NCBI GenBank assembly: GCA_963697355.1
Contig: CAVONV010000022.1
Location: 248,001 to 312,000, forward strand
Origin: CAVONV01 sp963697355
GTDB taxonomy: Bacteria; Acidobacteriota; Vicinamibacteria; Marinacidobacterales; DATDRI01
Direction: 5' to 3'
DNA: 64,000 nt
The notes under the pieces are model-generated. The model was not told the origin of the DNA. It was given only the letters and a program-made list of their open reading frames with translations, and did no database searches. Made by a program: the position numbers and the translations under genes. Shown one piece after another: positions 1-7,919 of the stretch (the stretch's first letter is position 1; each line of letters opens with the position of its first letter).

Positions 1-658
1 GCTCGTTATCCTGACCGTTGTATGCGCGCATGGAGTCGAATCCAGAGTGGAAGTGGATGTCTGCGACTTCGACGCCTCCTGCGATGGCCCGGTCGATGTG
101 ACCGTGCTCGATGAATTGGGCGGCAAGGAGAATATTGTAGGCCCCTCCAGCGCAGGCGGCAGTGGCGGTGAAGGAAGGCCCGGTGGTCCCTAGAATGTTG
201 ACTAGGTTAGCCGACACGGTGGAGGCCATGACGCGAGGAATCACGGTGGGCGCTATCCGTCGAGCGTTGCTGCTTTTTGCGAGCTTGGATTGGATCTCGA
301 TATGAGTCTCAACATCCCCCGTTCCGCTACCCACGATGACCGCGACCTCTCTATTGTTCGAGATATCGAGCGCGGCCCGAGACAGGGCCGACTTTGCTGC
401 AAGCGTGCCCAGGAGGGATGCTCGTCCCATGAATCTTGCCGGTTGCTTGTCGATGCCCAGCGCGGTTGCGGATAGATCTTTGGGATAGAGTCCGAGGAGT
501 TGGCACCGGCAGTTGTTCTCGACGGCCGGCTCCCAGATTTGGAAAGGTGTGGAGTGGCCTCGACGGAGTTGGCCTTCAATGCTGTTCAGGTCGTCGCCCA
601 TGTGGCAACAGAGACCGACACCGGTAACGACGACCTCGCGGGATGGATCACGTATCAC
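1..658 (-). CDS. Beta-ketoacyl-ACP synthase, FabB/FabF family (3' end outside window)
   Basis: The minus frame from GTG at 658 is open to the window edge (219 residues, C-terminal half missing). The N-terminus has the thiolase-fold start VVVTGVGLCC, and SFTATAACAGGAYNI places the nucleophile at Cys169, close to Cys163 of E. coli FabB. A GGVEVAD segment follows, as after the nucleophile in KAS I/II enzymes. The family condenses acyl-enzyme with malonyl-ACP in fatty acid or polyketide synthesis. The two catalytic His residues lie beyond the window. GGAG sits about 11 nt before the GTG, a somewhat long spacing. FabB is slightly favoured over FabF by the sequence around the nucleophile, but secondary-metabolite KAS cannot be excluded. 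Confidence 0.85.
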   Translation of the reverse strand, partial: MIRDPSREVVVTGVGLCCHMGDDLNSIEGQLRRGHSTPFQIWEPAVENNCRCQLLGLYPKDLSATALGIDKQPARFMGRASLLGTLAAKSALSRAALDISNNREVAVIVGSGTGDVETHIEIQSKLAKSSNARRIAPTVIPRVMASTVSANLVNILGTTGPSFTATAACAGGAYNILLAAQFIEHGHIDRAIAGGVEVADIHFHSGFDSMRAYNGQDNE

Positions 659-716
659 TTGTTTTGCTACTCCTTTGCTTGACAGAAAAGAGGGTTACCA
701 ATATTTTTTTGTCACA

Positions 717-2030
717 TCATAGACTCGCGTCCGCTTTTAGAAGGGTGTGAAGGAGGACATTGACTCCGTTAACGATGTCTTCCGGACGGGAAAGCTCTTG
801 GGGAGAGTGACTGATCCCTCCGACGCTGGGAATGAAAATCATTCCGATTGGACCCAGCTGAGCCAAGCTCTGGGCGTCGTGTCCCGCTCCGCTTGGCATT
901 CCGAGGGATGTCAAGCCTAGCGACCGTGCGGATTCGTCAACGAATGAGCGAAGGCGCTCGTCGGTGGGCGCACCCTCGCTGATATAGAACGCATCGAATT
1001 CGAATTCGGTACCCGAGTCACGACCGATCGCCAGGGCTTCTGTTTTGATTTTTTCAAAGATAGAGTCGATCTTCTTCATGTCGAGATCCCGAATCTCTAG
1101 GCTCGTTGTCACTCGCCCGGGTACGACATTGGGGGCTCCTGGAAAAGCCTGAATCTGGCCTACCGTGCCGACTTGTCGCCCGGGTATGCTGGTCACGACG
1201 CGATGAACTGTCTCGATGAAACGGGCCCCCGCGACCAGGGCATCGTGCCGATCGCTCATGGGAGTGGTACCCGCATGGTTTGCGATACCGTCGATGCTCA
1301 CGTTCCACCGTCTGATGCCCACGATGCCTTCCACGACACCGATATTGACTCGTTCCTTATCGAGGACGGCGCCTTGCTCGATGTGGAGCTCGAGGAAGGC
1401 GGTCACGTCGCCAGGACGCCGCTTGGCCTCGTCGAGCTTCGTAGGATCGCCGCCGAGCATTCGAATACCCTCTCGAATCGTTTTGCCGCTATGAGTGACG
1501 CGGCCGAGGTCTTTCTCTGCAATCTTTCCGATGAGTGCGCGACTGCCGGTTTTACCGCCTTCCTCGTTTTGAAAGACGATGACCTCGAGAGGATGGCGTG
1601 TGGTGATGTCGTTCTCCGCTAGGGTCTGGGCAACCTCGATCGCACCGAGAGAGCCGAGTGTTCCGTCGTATCGGCCGCCGTCAGGGACGGTGTCGATGTG
1701 AGATCCCAACGACAAAGGTGGAAGGTTGGGTAGTTTTCCCGGACGACGTCCGACAATGTTGCCTGCGACGTCGACGGATGGCTCGAGCCTCGCCTGACGC
1801 ATGATCTCGGTGACATATCGCCTTGCTTCGATATTGGCGGGGCTGTATGCGACGCGGCTCACTCCACCTTCTGTGGTGGCGCCGAACGCTGCGAGTTCTT
1901 CAAGGAGCTTCAAGACACGCGGGCCGTTGATGCGGAGATCGGGGCGAGGTTGGGACCACAGTGACGGTGGATCGATCATCCATGCCCCGAGGGTAGAAAG
2001 CATGGTGTGGTTGAATGTTCTTCGATTCAA
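717..2030 (-). CDS. M20-family amidohydrolase (N-carbamoyl-amino acid hydrolase / allantoate amidohydrolase type)
   Basis: The 437-residue protein has the full M20 hydantoinase/carbamoylase pattern: GSHIDTVPDGG with metal ligands His111 and Asp122, the Glu pair in NEEGG near 156, LHIEQG in the dimerisation region, NHAGTTPMS, and a final metal His in GGISHSP. The family removes carbamoyl groups from N-carbamoyl amino acids, or hydrolyses allantoate or beta-ureidopropionate; the substrate is not decidable here. The N-terminus has an Arg pair and a hydrophobic stretch (NRRTFNHTML...) that could be a weak Tat signal, unusual because most relatives are cytoplasmic. A hydantoinase, the usual pathway partner, lies 47 kb away at 48918-50306. 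Confidence 0.9.
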   Translation of the reverse strand: MNRRTFNHTMLSTLGAWMIDPPSLWSQPRPDLRINGPRVLKLLEELAAFGATTEGGVSRVAYSPANIEARRYVTEIMRQARLEPSVDVAGNIVGRRPGKLPNLPPLSLGSHIDTVPDGGRYDGTLGSLGAIEVAQTLAENDITTRHPLEVIVFQNEEGGKTGSRALIGKIAEKDLGRVTHSGKTIREGIRMLGGDPTKLDEAKRRPGDVTAFLELHIEQGAVLDKERVNIGVVEGIVGIRRWNVSIDGIANHAGTTPMSDRHDALVAGARFIETVHRVVTSIPGRQVGTVGQIQAFPGAPNVVPGRVTTSLEIRDLDMKKIDSIFEKIKTEALAIGRDSGTEFEFDAFYISEGAPTDERLRSFVDESARSLGLTSLGMPSGAGHDAQSLAQLGPIGMIFIPSVGGISHSPQELSRPEDIVNGVNVLLHTLLKADASL

Positions 2031-2062
2031 ATTTTGGCCTCCAAGTCAGGTGCTGCACAAAT

Positions 2063-2157
2063 GAAGGAGGAAGTATAAAGGAGAACGAATGAGGGAGAAA
2101 GACCAAGGTTCGACTTGTCGTATTTCCTACTTTCTCCCTCCTCCTTTCTACTTCGTC
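2063..2157. repeat. Purine/pyrimidine-rich imperfect inverted repeat
   Basis: In the divergent gap between the M20 enzyme and the 192-aa gene, a purine-rich arm (2063-2100, GAAGGAGGAAG and GAGGGAGAAAG) faces a pyrimidine-rich arm (2122-2157, TTTCTCCCTCCTCCTTTC). The arms are roughly complementary and could form a long imperfect hairpin. Similar simple-sequence blocks lie at 50341-50460 and 61165-61210. Function unknown. Confidence 0.4.
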
Positions 2158-2272
2158 GAGTCAGTTGGACGCACAAACTTTTTTCTGCTACAAATCAAGG
2201 AGGCCAAGTTCGAGATGAACCAAAACCTGACATATATTATCTGAGTTCTTCAACAACGAAGGCGAGGCGGGG

Positions 2273-2851
2273 ATGAGCCACACGGATCGAGGAACGACCA
2301 ACGACGAGAACGCAGAAAAAGCCCATCTTTTTCTTGTGTCCTGTCCATATGTTTTTCACCATGACAACAACCCCATTACCTACCTGTTTGCAGTGAACTC
2401 GAAGTGTCCTCCGGAGGCTCTCGAATACGAAAATTGGGGGCTCGTTGAGCTCGTGGACAATCCCGAGACGGAGATCATCAGAGGCGGACCAGAAGTGGCG
2501 AGATTGGATCTTCAGTCACGAGTCCCGGAGCGAGAATGGAAAATCTCCGTCGGGAACAAAAAAGGACTGCTCTTTCAAGAAGCCGTACCCGAAGGGGGCT
2601 GGGATGAGAACGCTCTAAAAGACATTATCCCAAAGATTCCCCAAAGCGTCCTGATCATCCAGCAGCGCCTGGAAAACATCCTCAAAATGGCCTGCAATAT
2701 GGCACACATCAGCTACAAGTTGCATCGCCATCCAGCGCCCTTGTGTGTGGATTGCGTTCAGTTCGGGTGCAAAGGGCCGATGAGCTGTGATCAGCGGACT
2801 CCTTCCGAAAAGGACAAGCTCGAAGCGGGGCGGAGGTTTCGGCTTTCCTGA
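2273..2851 (+). CDS. Hypothetical protein with C-terminal Cys cluster
   Basis: A 192-residue soluble protein that I do not recognise. No signal peptide or membrane segment is visible. The middle is acidic and mixed. The C-terminal quarter has a cysteine cluster, CVDCVQFGCKGPMSC (about residues 157-171), preceded by histidines (HISYKLHRHPAP), so a metal- or cluster-binding tail is possible. It starts ATG after GCGGGG and is convergent with the PLP enzyme, whose stop codon is only 6 nt away. Codon use resembles that of neighbours, so the gene is probably real. Confidence 0.6.
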   Translation: MSHTDRGTTNDENAEKAHLFLVSCPYVFHHDNNPITYLFAVNSKCPPEALEYENWGLVELVDNPETEIIRGGPEVARLDLQSRVPEREWKISVGNKKGLLFQEAVPEGGWDENALKDIIPKIPQSVLIIQQRLENILKMACNMAHISYKLHRHPAPLCVDCVQFGCKGPMSCDQRTPSEKDKLEAGRRFRLS

Positions 2852-2857
2852 CGGGGG

Positions 2858-4228
2858 CTAGCGCCTTTCCTTGATGAGCTCGTCGATTTCATCGACTTTC
2901 CGTTGGTGAGCCACCCACCAATCCGGAGCCTTTTGCGCGTCCAGCTCTTCTACGGTCTTTCCTTGCTGCTCGACCCACGTGTAGTACTTTAGGTTGTGCC
3001 AGCGGTTTCGGTTGTGACGTGTCCCTTCCTGAATCCAGTCAAGACCGGCTCCATGGAATATTCCCGTCGCACGAGCCGTTGCTTCCGCCTCGTCCATCAC
3101 TCCAACCTTCTCATCGAGCCACTTCATGACGCTATGGTAACGGCCGATGTCATCGGTGCATACGGTGACGATGAGGTCGTCTTTGCCCAAGCGGTAGTAC
3201 TTGGCCGTCTTGATGGCGCCGAGAAGGTTGCAGACACCGCTGATCCCGAAAATGCTCGCGAGGTCACTGAGTGATTCCCCGGGTACAGAAAAACGCTTCT
3301 CCAAGGTGTTCCAGCCTATTTCGTTGGTCAATAGTTGAAGCCCCTTGACGCAGGACATGTCGTCGATGCACATCAACGCATCCATGTTGTTGACGTTGTG
3401 GATCCAAGTGACATGTTTGTCGCCAATGCCTTGAATCTCGTGGGCGCCATATCCGTTGTTGAATAGGGTAGGGCACTGGATGGGTTCGAGTCCTACGATT
3501 TTGTGGTCCGTATACAGTTGTTTCAGCCGATCACCCGCGGCTATGGTTCCGCTGCTTCCCATCGCGGAGACGAAGGCGGCCACACGGCCGTTGCCGATGC
3601 CGTGGTCTTTGAGCTCTTGGGCGAGGTCAGCAATCGTGTTCCCCGTGACTTCATAGTGGAAACGGTAGTTGCCCATGACCTCGAATTGGTTCAGAACACG
3701 TACCTTGGGATTTTGCCGTAGCTCCCACGTCTTGTCGTAAATCTCTTTGACGTTACTCTCGCTGCCGGGAGTCTTGATGACTTCGGCACCAAAGCTCTCG
3801 ATCAAATCGAACCGTTCTCGGCTCATCCCTTCGGGCAAAACGACGATTCCTCGGTAACCCATTCGCCCGCCGACCCATGCACCACCCACGCCGTAGTTGC
3901 CCGTGCTGGGCCATACGAGCACGTGCTTCTCCGGATCGACTTCGCCGGTGACCACCAACTCGGCAAGGACCGAATAGGAGGCTCCAACTTTGTGGCTTCC
4001 CGTGGGAAACTCGCGGCTATAGATGACGACGATGGGAGCGTCTACCGCGGTCAACTCGTGGGGGATGACGGCATAGTAGATTTCGTCGTGTGAACCTCGC
4101 CAAGTAATGTTGTAGAGGTTGACGGGGTCGAGCGGGTCCGCCTTTTTGGCCGCTAGCGCTCGTGCTCTCACAGCGGGATCGATGGTGCTCGGTTCTTTCA
4201 TCTCCGAGAACGTGGGACCTAGTTTCAT
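2858..4228 (-). CDS. PLP-dependent fold-type II enzyme (cysteine synthase/threonine synthase-like)
   Basis: A 456-residue protein in the tryptophan-synthase-beta superfamily. TGSHKVGAS carries the likely Schiff-base lysine Lys80, WPSTGNYGVGG is the substrate/cofactor asparagine loop, and SAMGSSGTIAAGD is the glycine-rich phosphate-binding loop. At about 456 residues it is longer than typical cysteine synthase, with an extra C-terminal helical region, so it probably belongs to an uncharacterised PALP subgroup that performs beta-elimination or replacement on an amino acid. I chose ATG at 4228 because GGGAGAAAGAT precedes it; an in-frame start at 4282 has no comparable site. The start region is divergent from ferritin. 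Confidence 0.85.
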   Translation of the reverse strand: MKLGPTFSEMKEPSTIDPAVRARALAAKKADPLDPVNLYNITWRGSHDEIYYAVIPHELTAVDAPIVVIYSREFPTGSHKVGASYSVLAELVVTGEVDPEKHVLVWPSTGNYGVGGAWVGGRMGYRGIVVLPEGMSRERFDLIESFGAEVIKTPGSESNVKEIYDKTWELRQNPKVRVLNQFEVMGNYRFHYEVTGNTIADLAQELKDHGIGNGRVAAFVSAMGSSGTIAAGDRLKQLYTDHKIVGLEPIQCPTLFNNGYGAHEIQGIGDKHVTWIHNVNNMDALMCIDDMSCVKGLQLLTNEIGWNTLEKRFSVPGESLSDLASIFGISGVCNLLGAIKTAKYYRLGKDDLIVTVCTDDIGRYHSVMKWLDEKVGVMDEAEATARATGIFHGAGLDWIQEGTRHNRNRWHNLKYYTWVEQQGKTVEELDAQKAPDWWVAHQRKVDEIDELIKERR

Positions 4229-4366
4229 ATCTTTCTCCCAATAGACCTGGAAACATCTGATTCTATTCGAACTCTGGTGCAAAGGATAAACGGAGTCCTA
4301 TCGGTGGAAGGAGTTGCGCTCGACCGTGTGCTAGGGAGAAAATGCAATCTTGCGAAAGGAGAAACC

Positions 4367-4900
4367 ATGCTGAGCAAAACGTTGGTCGCACATCTCAATG
4401 AACAAATTAATTTGGAGTTCTATTCCTCCAATATGTATTTGCAGATGAGCTCATGGTGTGAATTCAAAGGGCTCGAAGGCTGCGCGCAGTTCATGAAGCT
4501 CCATGCTCAGGAAGAGATGGGGCACATGCTTCGGCTCTTCAACTATGTCAATGAGACGGGTGCCATGGCGGTGGTGGGTAAAATCAAGTCACCTCCGACC
4601 GAATTCAAGAATGTGAAAGAGGTGTTCGAAAAGACCTACGAACACGAGCAAGCCGTCACAAAGAAAATCAATGAGCTTGCCGATGCGGCTATGAAGGACA
4701 AAGACTACTCTACCTTCAACTTTCTGCAGTGGTACGTTGCAGAGCAACATGAGGAAGAAAAGCTATTCAAGTCCATTCTTGACAAGATCGAAATGGTGGG
4801 TATCGACGACAAGGGTCTGTTTTTCTTCGACCAGGAAATGAAAGGAATGGCCGGACAAAAAGCGGCAGCCGGAGTCGACGCTACGGGAGAGGGACCCTAG
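4367..4900 (+). CDS. ftnA: Ferritin (non-heme)
   Basis: A 177-residue bacterial ferritin. From ATG at 4367 all ferroxidase residues fall at the E. coli FtnA positions: Glu17, Glu50, His53, Glu94, Glu126, Gln127, Glu129 and Glu130, with Tyr24 also present. It should assemble into a 24-mer that oxidises Fe(II) and stores Fe(III) in the cytoplasm. The start follows GGAG with 5-nt spacing; an upstream in-frame start at 4277 would add 30 non-ferritin residues and is rejected. The last 15 residues are Ala/Gly-rich. A palindromic dispersed repeat follows the stop codon. Confidence 0.96.
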   Translation: MLSKTLVAHLNEQINLEFYSSNMYLQMSSWCEFKGLEGCAQFMKLHAQEEMGHMLRLFNYVNETGAMAVVGKIKSPPTEFKNVKEVFEKTYEHEQAVTKKINELADAAMKDKDYSTFNFLQWYVAEQHEEEKLFKSILDKIEMVGIDDKGLFFFDQEMKGMAGQKAAAGVDATGEGP

Positions 4901-4945
4901 TTTCTGGCGCGCAGCTCGGTTCTCGGCGCGCCCAACGTCAGTAAG

Positions 4946-5087
4946 CAGTGGTCAGTAATCAGTGACCAGCATCCGCACGGGCGGGACGTCCGCCGCATCG
5001 GAGGCTAACTTCGTGCGGATGCCCCGTGCCCGTGCCCTTGCCCGATCCCATACCCCTTGCCCCTGCCCGAGGCAAGTTAGTTGGAAG
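4946..5087 (-). repeat. Dispersed palindromic intergenic repeat, copy 1
   Basis: This lies between the converging ends of ferritin and the C26 enzyme. A perfect 11-bp inverted repeat (GCATCCGCACG at 4969-4979, CGTGCGGATGC at 5012-5022) is followed by a 6-bp-periodic stretch of GCCCNT-like units and GAGGCAAGTTAG. Reverse-complemented, it matches 46603-46706 with the same stem, the same outer CTTCCAACTAACTTGCC segment and the same CAGTnnnCAGT-like flank. It resembles a REP/MITE-like element and may also act as a bidirectional terminator. Confidence 0.75.
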
Positions 5088-5102
5088 ACAAGTGAATCGG
5101 GC

Positions 5103-5810
5103 CTATTGCCTTGCGAGGTCGATGAGCCAGTCGAAAAGAGCCTGCTGTCCCGGGTCTCCGGCGGCCGTCGCTTCCGGATGCCATTGAACTCCAATGACTT
5201 CCGGGTGACCTTCCATTTCGATGGCTTCGACGATGCCGTCACTGGTCCAGGATGTGGCCTTTAGGTCCTCTGCTATCCGGCCGGCCGCTTGGTGGTGCTT
5301 CGATGAGACGTCGAAGAAGGTGTCTCCGCACACTTTGGCCACTTGGCTTCCCGCCTCCACCCTCACCGAGTGCAATATGGCTTCTCCTCCGTCTTTTCGA
5401 TGCCTGACATCGGTTCCTACGACATCCTCCAAATGTTGAATGAGGTCTCCGCCGAGCGCCACGTTCAGCACTTGAATTCCTCGGCAAATGGCCAACGTGG
5501 GAACTCGCTTGTCGATGAGGGCACGTGTCATTTCGAGCTCCGTCTCATCGCGCTCCGGATCGACGTCGGAGTTTTCGGGATGATGTTCCTGACCGAAATG
5601 ATGGGGCTCGATGTCGCCACCTCCGGCGAGGACAAACCCATCGATCAGATCGAGATAGGCTCCGATATCCCGCTCGCCCGGCGGGATGATGACCGAGTGG
5701 CCGCCACTCCGACGGATCGCTTCGATGTAGGGAACGGGAAGGCTGTACCACTTCGGGTCTTTCGCCTTTCCATAACAGATGAGTCCGATCGCAGGCGCCG
5801 ATGATTTCAT
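5103..5810 (-). CDS. Gamma-glutamyl-gamma-aminobutyrate hydrolase family (PuuD-like, peptidase C26)
   Basis: A 235-residue class I glutamine-amidotransferase-like hydrolase. The nucleophile is Cys109 in LAICRGIQVLNVALGG, and the His211/Glu213 pair lies in GVQWHPEAT. GFVLAGGGDIEP near 58-69 is the characteristic loop of the PuuD group, which cleaves gamma-glutamyl amides such as gamma-glutamyl-GABA in polyamine catabolism. The actual substrate is inferred. No polyamine genes lie alongside, and it is convergent with ferritin. Confidence 0.9.
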   Translation of the reverse strand: MKSSAPAIGLICYGKAKDPKWYSLPVPYIEAIRRSGGHSVIIPPGERDIGAYLDLIDGFVLAGGGDIEPHHFGQEHHPENSDVDPERDETELEMTRALIDKRVPTLAICRGIQVLNVALGGDLIQHLEDVVGTDVRHRKDGGEAILHSVRVEAGSQVAKVCGDTFFDVSSKHHQAAGRIAEDLKATSWTSDGIVEAIEMEGHPEVIGVQWHPEATAAGDPGQQALFDWLIDLARQ

Positions 5811-5917
5811 GGTTCCATTTTTTCACGCTTGGGAGAAAATTGAAATTTTCGGCGGTTCCAGATGCGTCGAGCTAAAATGCGGCTGAATTTGAAGCCCAAC
5901 TGGTTTGGCCTGGGAGA

Positions 5918-5923
5918 TATAAT
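5918..5923 (+). promoter_or_regulatory. Candidate -10 box of garR
   Basis: TATAAT lies 50 nt before the TTG start codon of the reductase. No convincing TTGACA-like -35 sits at 16-18 nt, so the promoter may depend on an activator or on the GA preceding the box. Confidence 0.4.
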
Positions 5924-5973
5924 CGACCTTTTGATGCTCTCGAATCCCTCAACACCTTGAGAAGGAGGACACC

Positions 5974-6873
5974 TTGCCTCAGATAAAGACTATTGGATTC
6001 ATCGGTTTAGGAATCATGGGAAAACCCATGGCCCAGAATCTGCTTAAAGCGAATTTTCGTCTCACGGCGTATGATCTGGTCCGGTCCAAGATCGATGAGG
6101 TCGTTGCGGCAGGGGCAGTAGCTGCCGGTTCGCCGAGTGAGTGTTCAAAAGACAAGGATGTGGTCGTGACCATGCTTCCTGACTCACCGGATTCCGAACT
6201 GGCGATACTCGGGCCCGATGGGGTGCTCGAAGGCGCAAGCGAAGGATGCACCGTCATTGACATGAGCTCCATCGCACCCACTGTGTCCCAGAAGATCGCG
6301 GTAGCCTGCGAATCCAAAAGAGTCGATTTCTTGGATGCACCTGTCAGTGGCGGGGAGCCGGGAGCGATCGAGGGCAGCCTTGCGATTATGGTTGGAGGAA
6401 AAGAAGCCGTTTTCGAGCGTTGCGGCTCGGTCTTCGAGGCGGTTGGCAAGAGTTACGTCCTCTGTGGTGGATACGGTGCCGGGAATACGACGAAATTGGC
6501 CAACCAGATTATCGTGGCGGCGAACATTGAAGCGGTTGGGGAAGCACTGGTGCTTGCCAAGAAGGCAGGGCTCGAGCCGAGCTCCGTTTTTCATGCGATT
6601 AAAGGTGGGCTCGCGGGTAGCAATGTACTGAACGCGAAGGGACCGATGATGATGGAGGGCAACTTTGAGCCCGGATTCCGCATCCGGTTGCACCAGAAGG
6701 ATCTCAACAACGCTCTCGCCACTGGTAAGGAACTGGCCGTACCTCTCCCGGTAACCGCGCTCGTGCAGCAGATGATTGGGGCCCTCGTTAACAGAGGAAA
6801 AGGCGATGCCGATCACTCGGCTATTGCAAACTTCATCGAGGAGATGGCCGGCACTACGATTGCCGGTGACTAG
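5974..6873 (+). CDS. garR: 2-hydroxy-3-oxopropionate (tartronate semialdehyde) reductase / beta-hydroxyacid dehydrogenase
   Basis: A 299-residue HIBADH-family NAD(P)H enzyme. It has the Rossmann GFIGLGIMGKPMA at residues 8-20, the substrate-binding DAPVSGGEPGA and the catalytic lysine in GAGNTTKLANQ. The family reduces tartronate semialdehyde to glycerate (GarR/GlxR) or oxidises 3-hydroxyisobutyrate; GarR is the better guess from overall pattern but not certain. The start is TTG at 5974, fixed by AAGGAGG 8 nt upstream. Remains of a solute-binding protein gene follow directly, and no garL or gcl is adjacent. Confidence 0.85.
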   Translation: MPQIKTIGFIGLGIMGKPMAQNLLKANFRLTAYDLVRSKIDEVVAAGAVAAGSPSECSKDKDVVVTMLPDSPDSELAILGPDGVLEGASEGCTVIDMSSIAPTVSQKIAVACESKRVDFLDAPVSGGEPGAIEGSLAIMVGGKEAVFERCGSVFEAVGKSYVLCGGYGAGNTTKLANQIIVAANIEAVGEALVLAKKAGLEPSSVFHAIKGGLAGSNVLNAKGPMMMEGNFEPGFRIRLHQKDLNNALATGKELAVPLPVTALVQQMIGALVNRGKGDADHSAIANFIEEMAGTTIAGD

Positions 6874-7558
6874 GGCGCCCTTTTCCCTCAGTCTGATTCG
6901 GGCACGCGTAACTGAAGACGGAAAACTCGCTGGAGGCGATATAGAAATACTAAGAACCGCGGCGGAACGTGCCGGCGTCGAACTCGAGATCGTACGGGAA
7001 CCCTGGAAACGTGTACTCAAAGATGTGGAAGATGGCGTGCTGGACGCAGCATTGCCCGCCTACAAGACGGAGACGACAAGCAAGTTCGCCGTTTTTACGA
7101 GTGTTCCGGTGCACTTCACTTGGTATTCTTTGTTTGCGCTCAAAGAATCGGGTCTCGTATACAACGAGCTCAGTGATCTCGCCGGGCTGAGGGTCGCTTC
7201 ACGTAGAGCGAACGTGCCGGAAATCGTACAGGATTTGAGAAACAACAATCTCAATGTCATCGAGGTCACCGATAGAAACCAGGCTTTCGCGATGCTGGAT
7301 AAAGGGAGAGTCGACATGGTTGTTGATGCGGAGACCGCTGCTTACGCCTTTCTGGAAGACGGTGACCTCAAGACGGACGTAATGAAACTGACGCAACTGA
7401 CCAAGCCGCGCGGCTCGTTCCTCTTCTTTTCAAAAAAGTCGGGCGTCTCAAAAGAGATCATCGCTGGATTCAATGAGGCCTTAGAAGGTATGGAGAAAGA
7501 TGGAACGCTCGCCGAGATCGCCCTAAAAAACAACTATGTGTATGCTCCTCAGCAGTAG
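6874..7558 (+). pseudogene. 5'-truncated periplasmic solute-binding protein (family 3)
   Basis: After the garR stop an open frame encodes most of an amino-acid-type (family 3) binding protein: KLAGGDIEILRTAAERAG, then LRVASRRAN and the hinge-side DMVVDAETAAYAF, ending at TAG 7558. No signal peptide or usual N-terminal beta strand is present. The only upstream in-frame start (6776) lies inside garR and would add unrelated residues. The 5' end therefore seems to have been lost by a deletion that brought garR and the receptor body together. A cytoplasmic binding-domain protein translated from garR is a less likely alternative. Confidence 0.65.
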
Positions 7559-7633
7559 CGACGGATACGGTCTGGCTATCAACCGTGCTCGGTGGTAGTC
7601 ATCCGCTGTCGGATAAGGAGCACGGATGCAGCT

Positions 7634-7700
7634 CATTCCCTTAACCGACACGTCATTGCCCCAGAACGACAGTTTGTTCCTTAAATCGACACCTCATTCC
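7634..7700. repeat. Pair of imperfect direct repeats, possible IS21-type end remnant
   Basis: The 7559-7919 gap has no gene. It holds two similar units about 40 bp apart, around TTAACCGACACGTCATT (7641-7657) and TTAAATCGACACCTCATT (7681-7698). On the minus strand they read GTGTCGGTTAAGG and GTGTCGATTTAAGG, resembling the multiple terminal repeats of IS21-family elements. No transposase is present. This is inference from pattern only. Confidence 0.35.
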
Positions 7701-7919
7701 AGAGTAGAGCGAGAAGTTTCTTCCGAACCCGTTTCCGAGCCCGATCGACTCTGATTCACGACCATTCGACAACTCTGCGCGTTCGAGACATTTTCGTCTG
7801 GCAATTTCAATGACATGAAAGCCATCGTCCGACTATGGTAGCATTTCACCTATCGATAGCGCTCATCTTTGCATTGGTGATCATAGCCAGAAGGCTCGTT
7901 CCATGGGTGTGTCCCTCTG

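Noticed and set aside
3478..3500. tRNA-like T-loop phrase GGTTCGAGTCC
   Set aside because: It lies inside the PLP enzyme gene and no cloverleaf arms pair around it.
4277..4366. 30-residue N-terminal extension of ferritin
   Set aside because: Ferroxidase residues number correctly only from ATG 4367, which also has the ribosome-binding site.
6184..7020. 278-residue minus-strand open frame across garR
   Set aside because: Shadow; garR has its Rossmann motif, catalytic lysine and AAGGAGG start on the plus strand.
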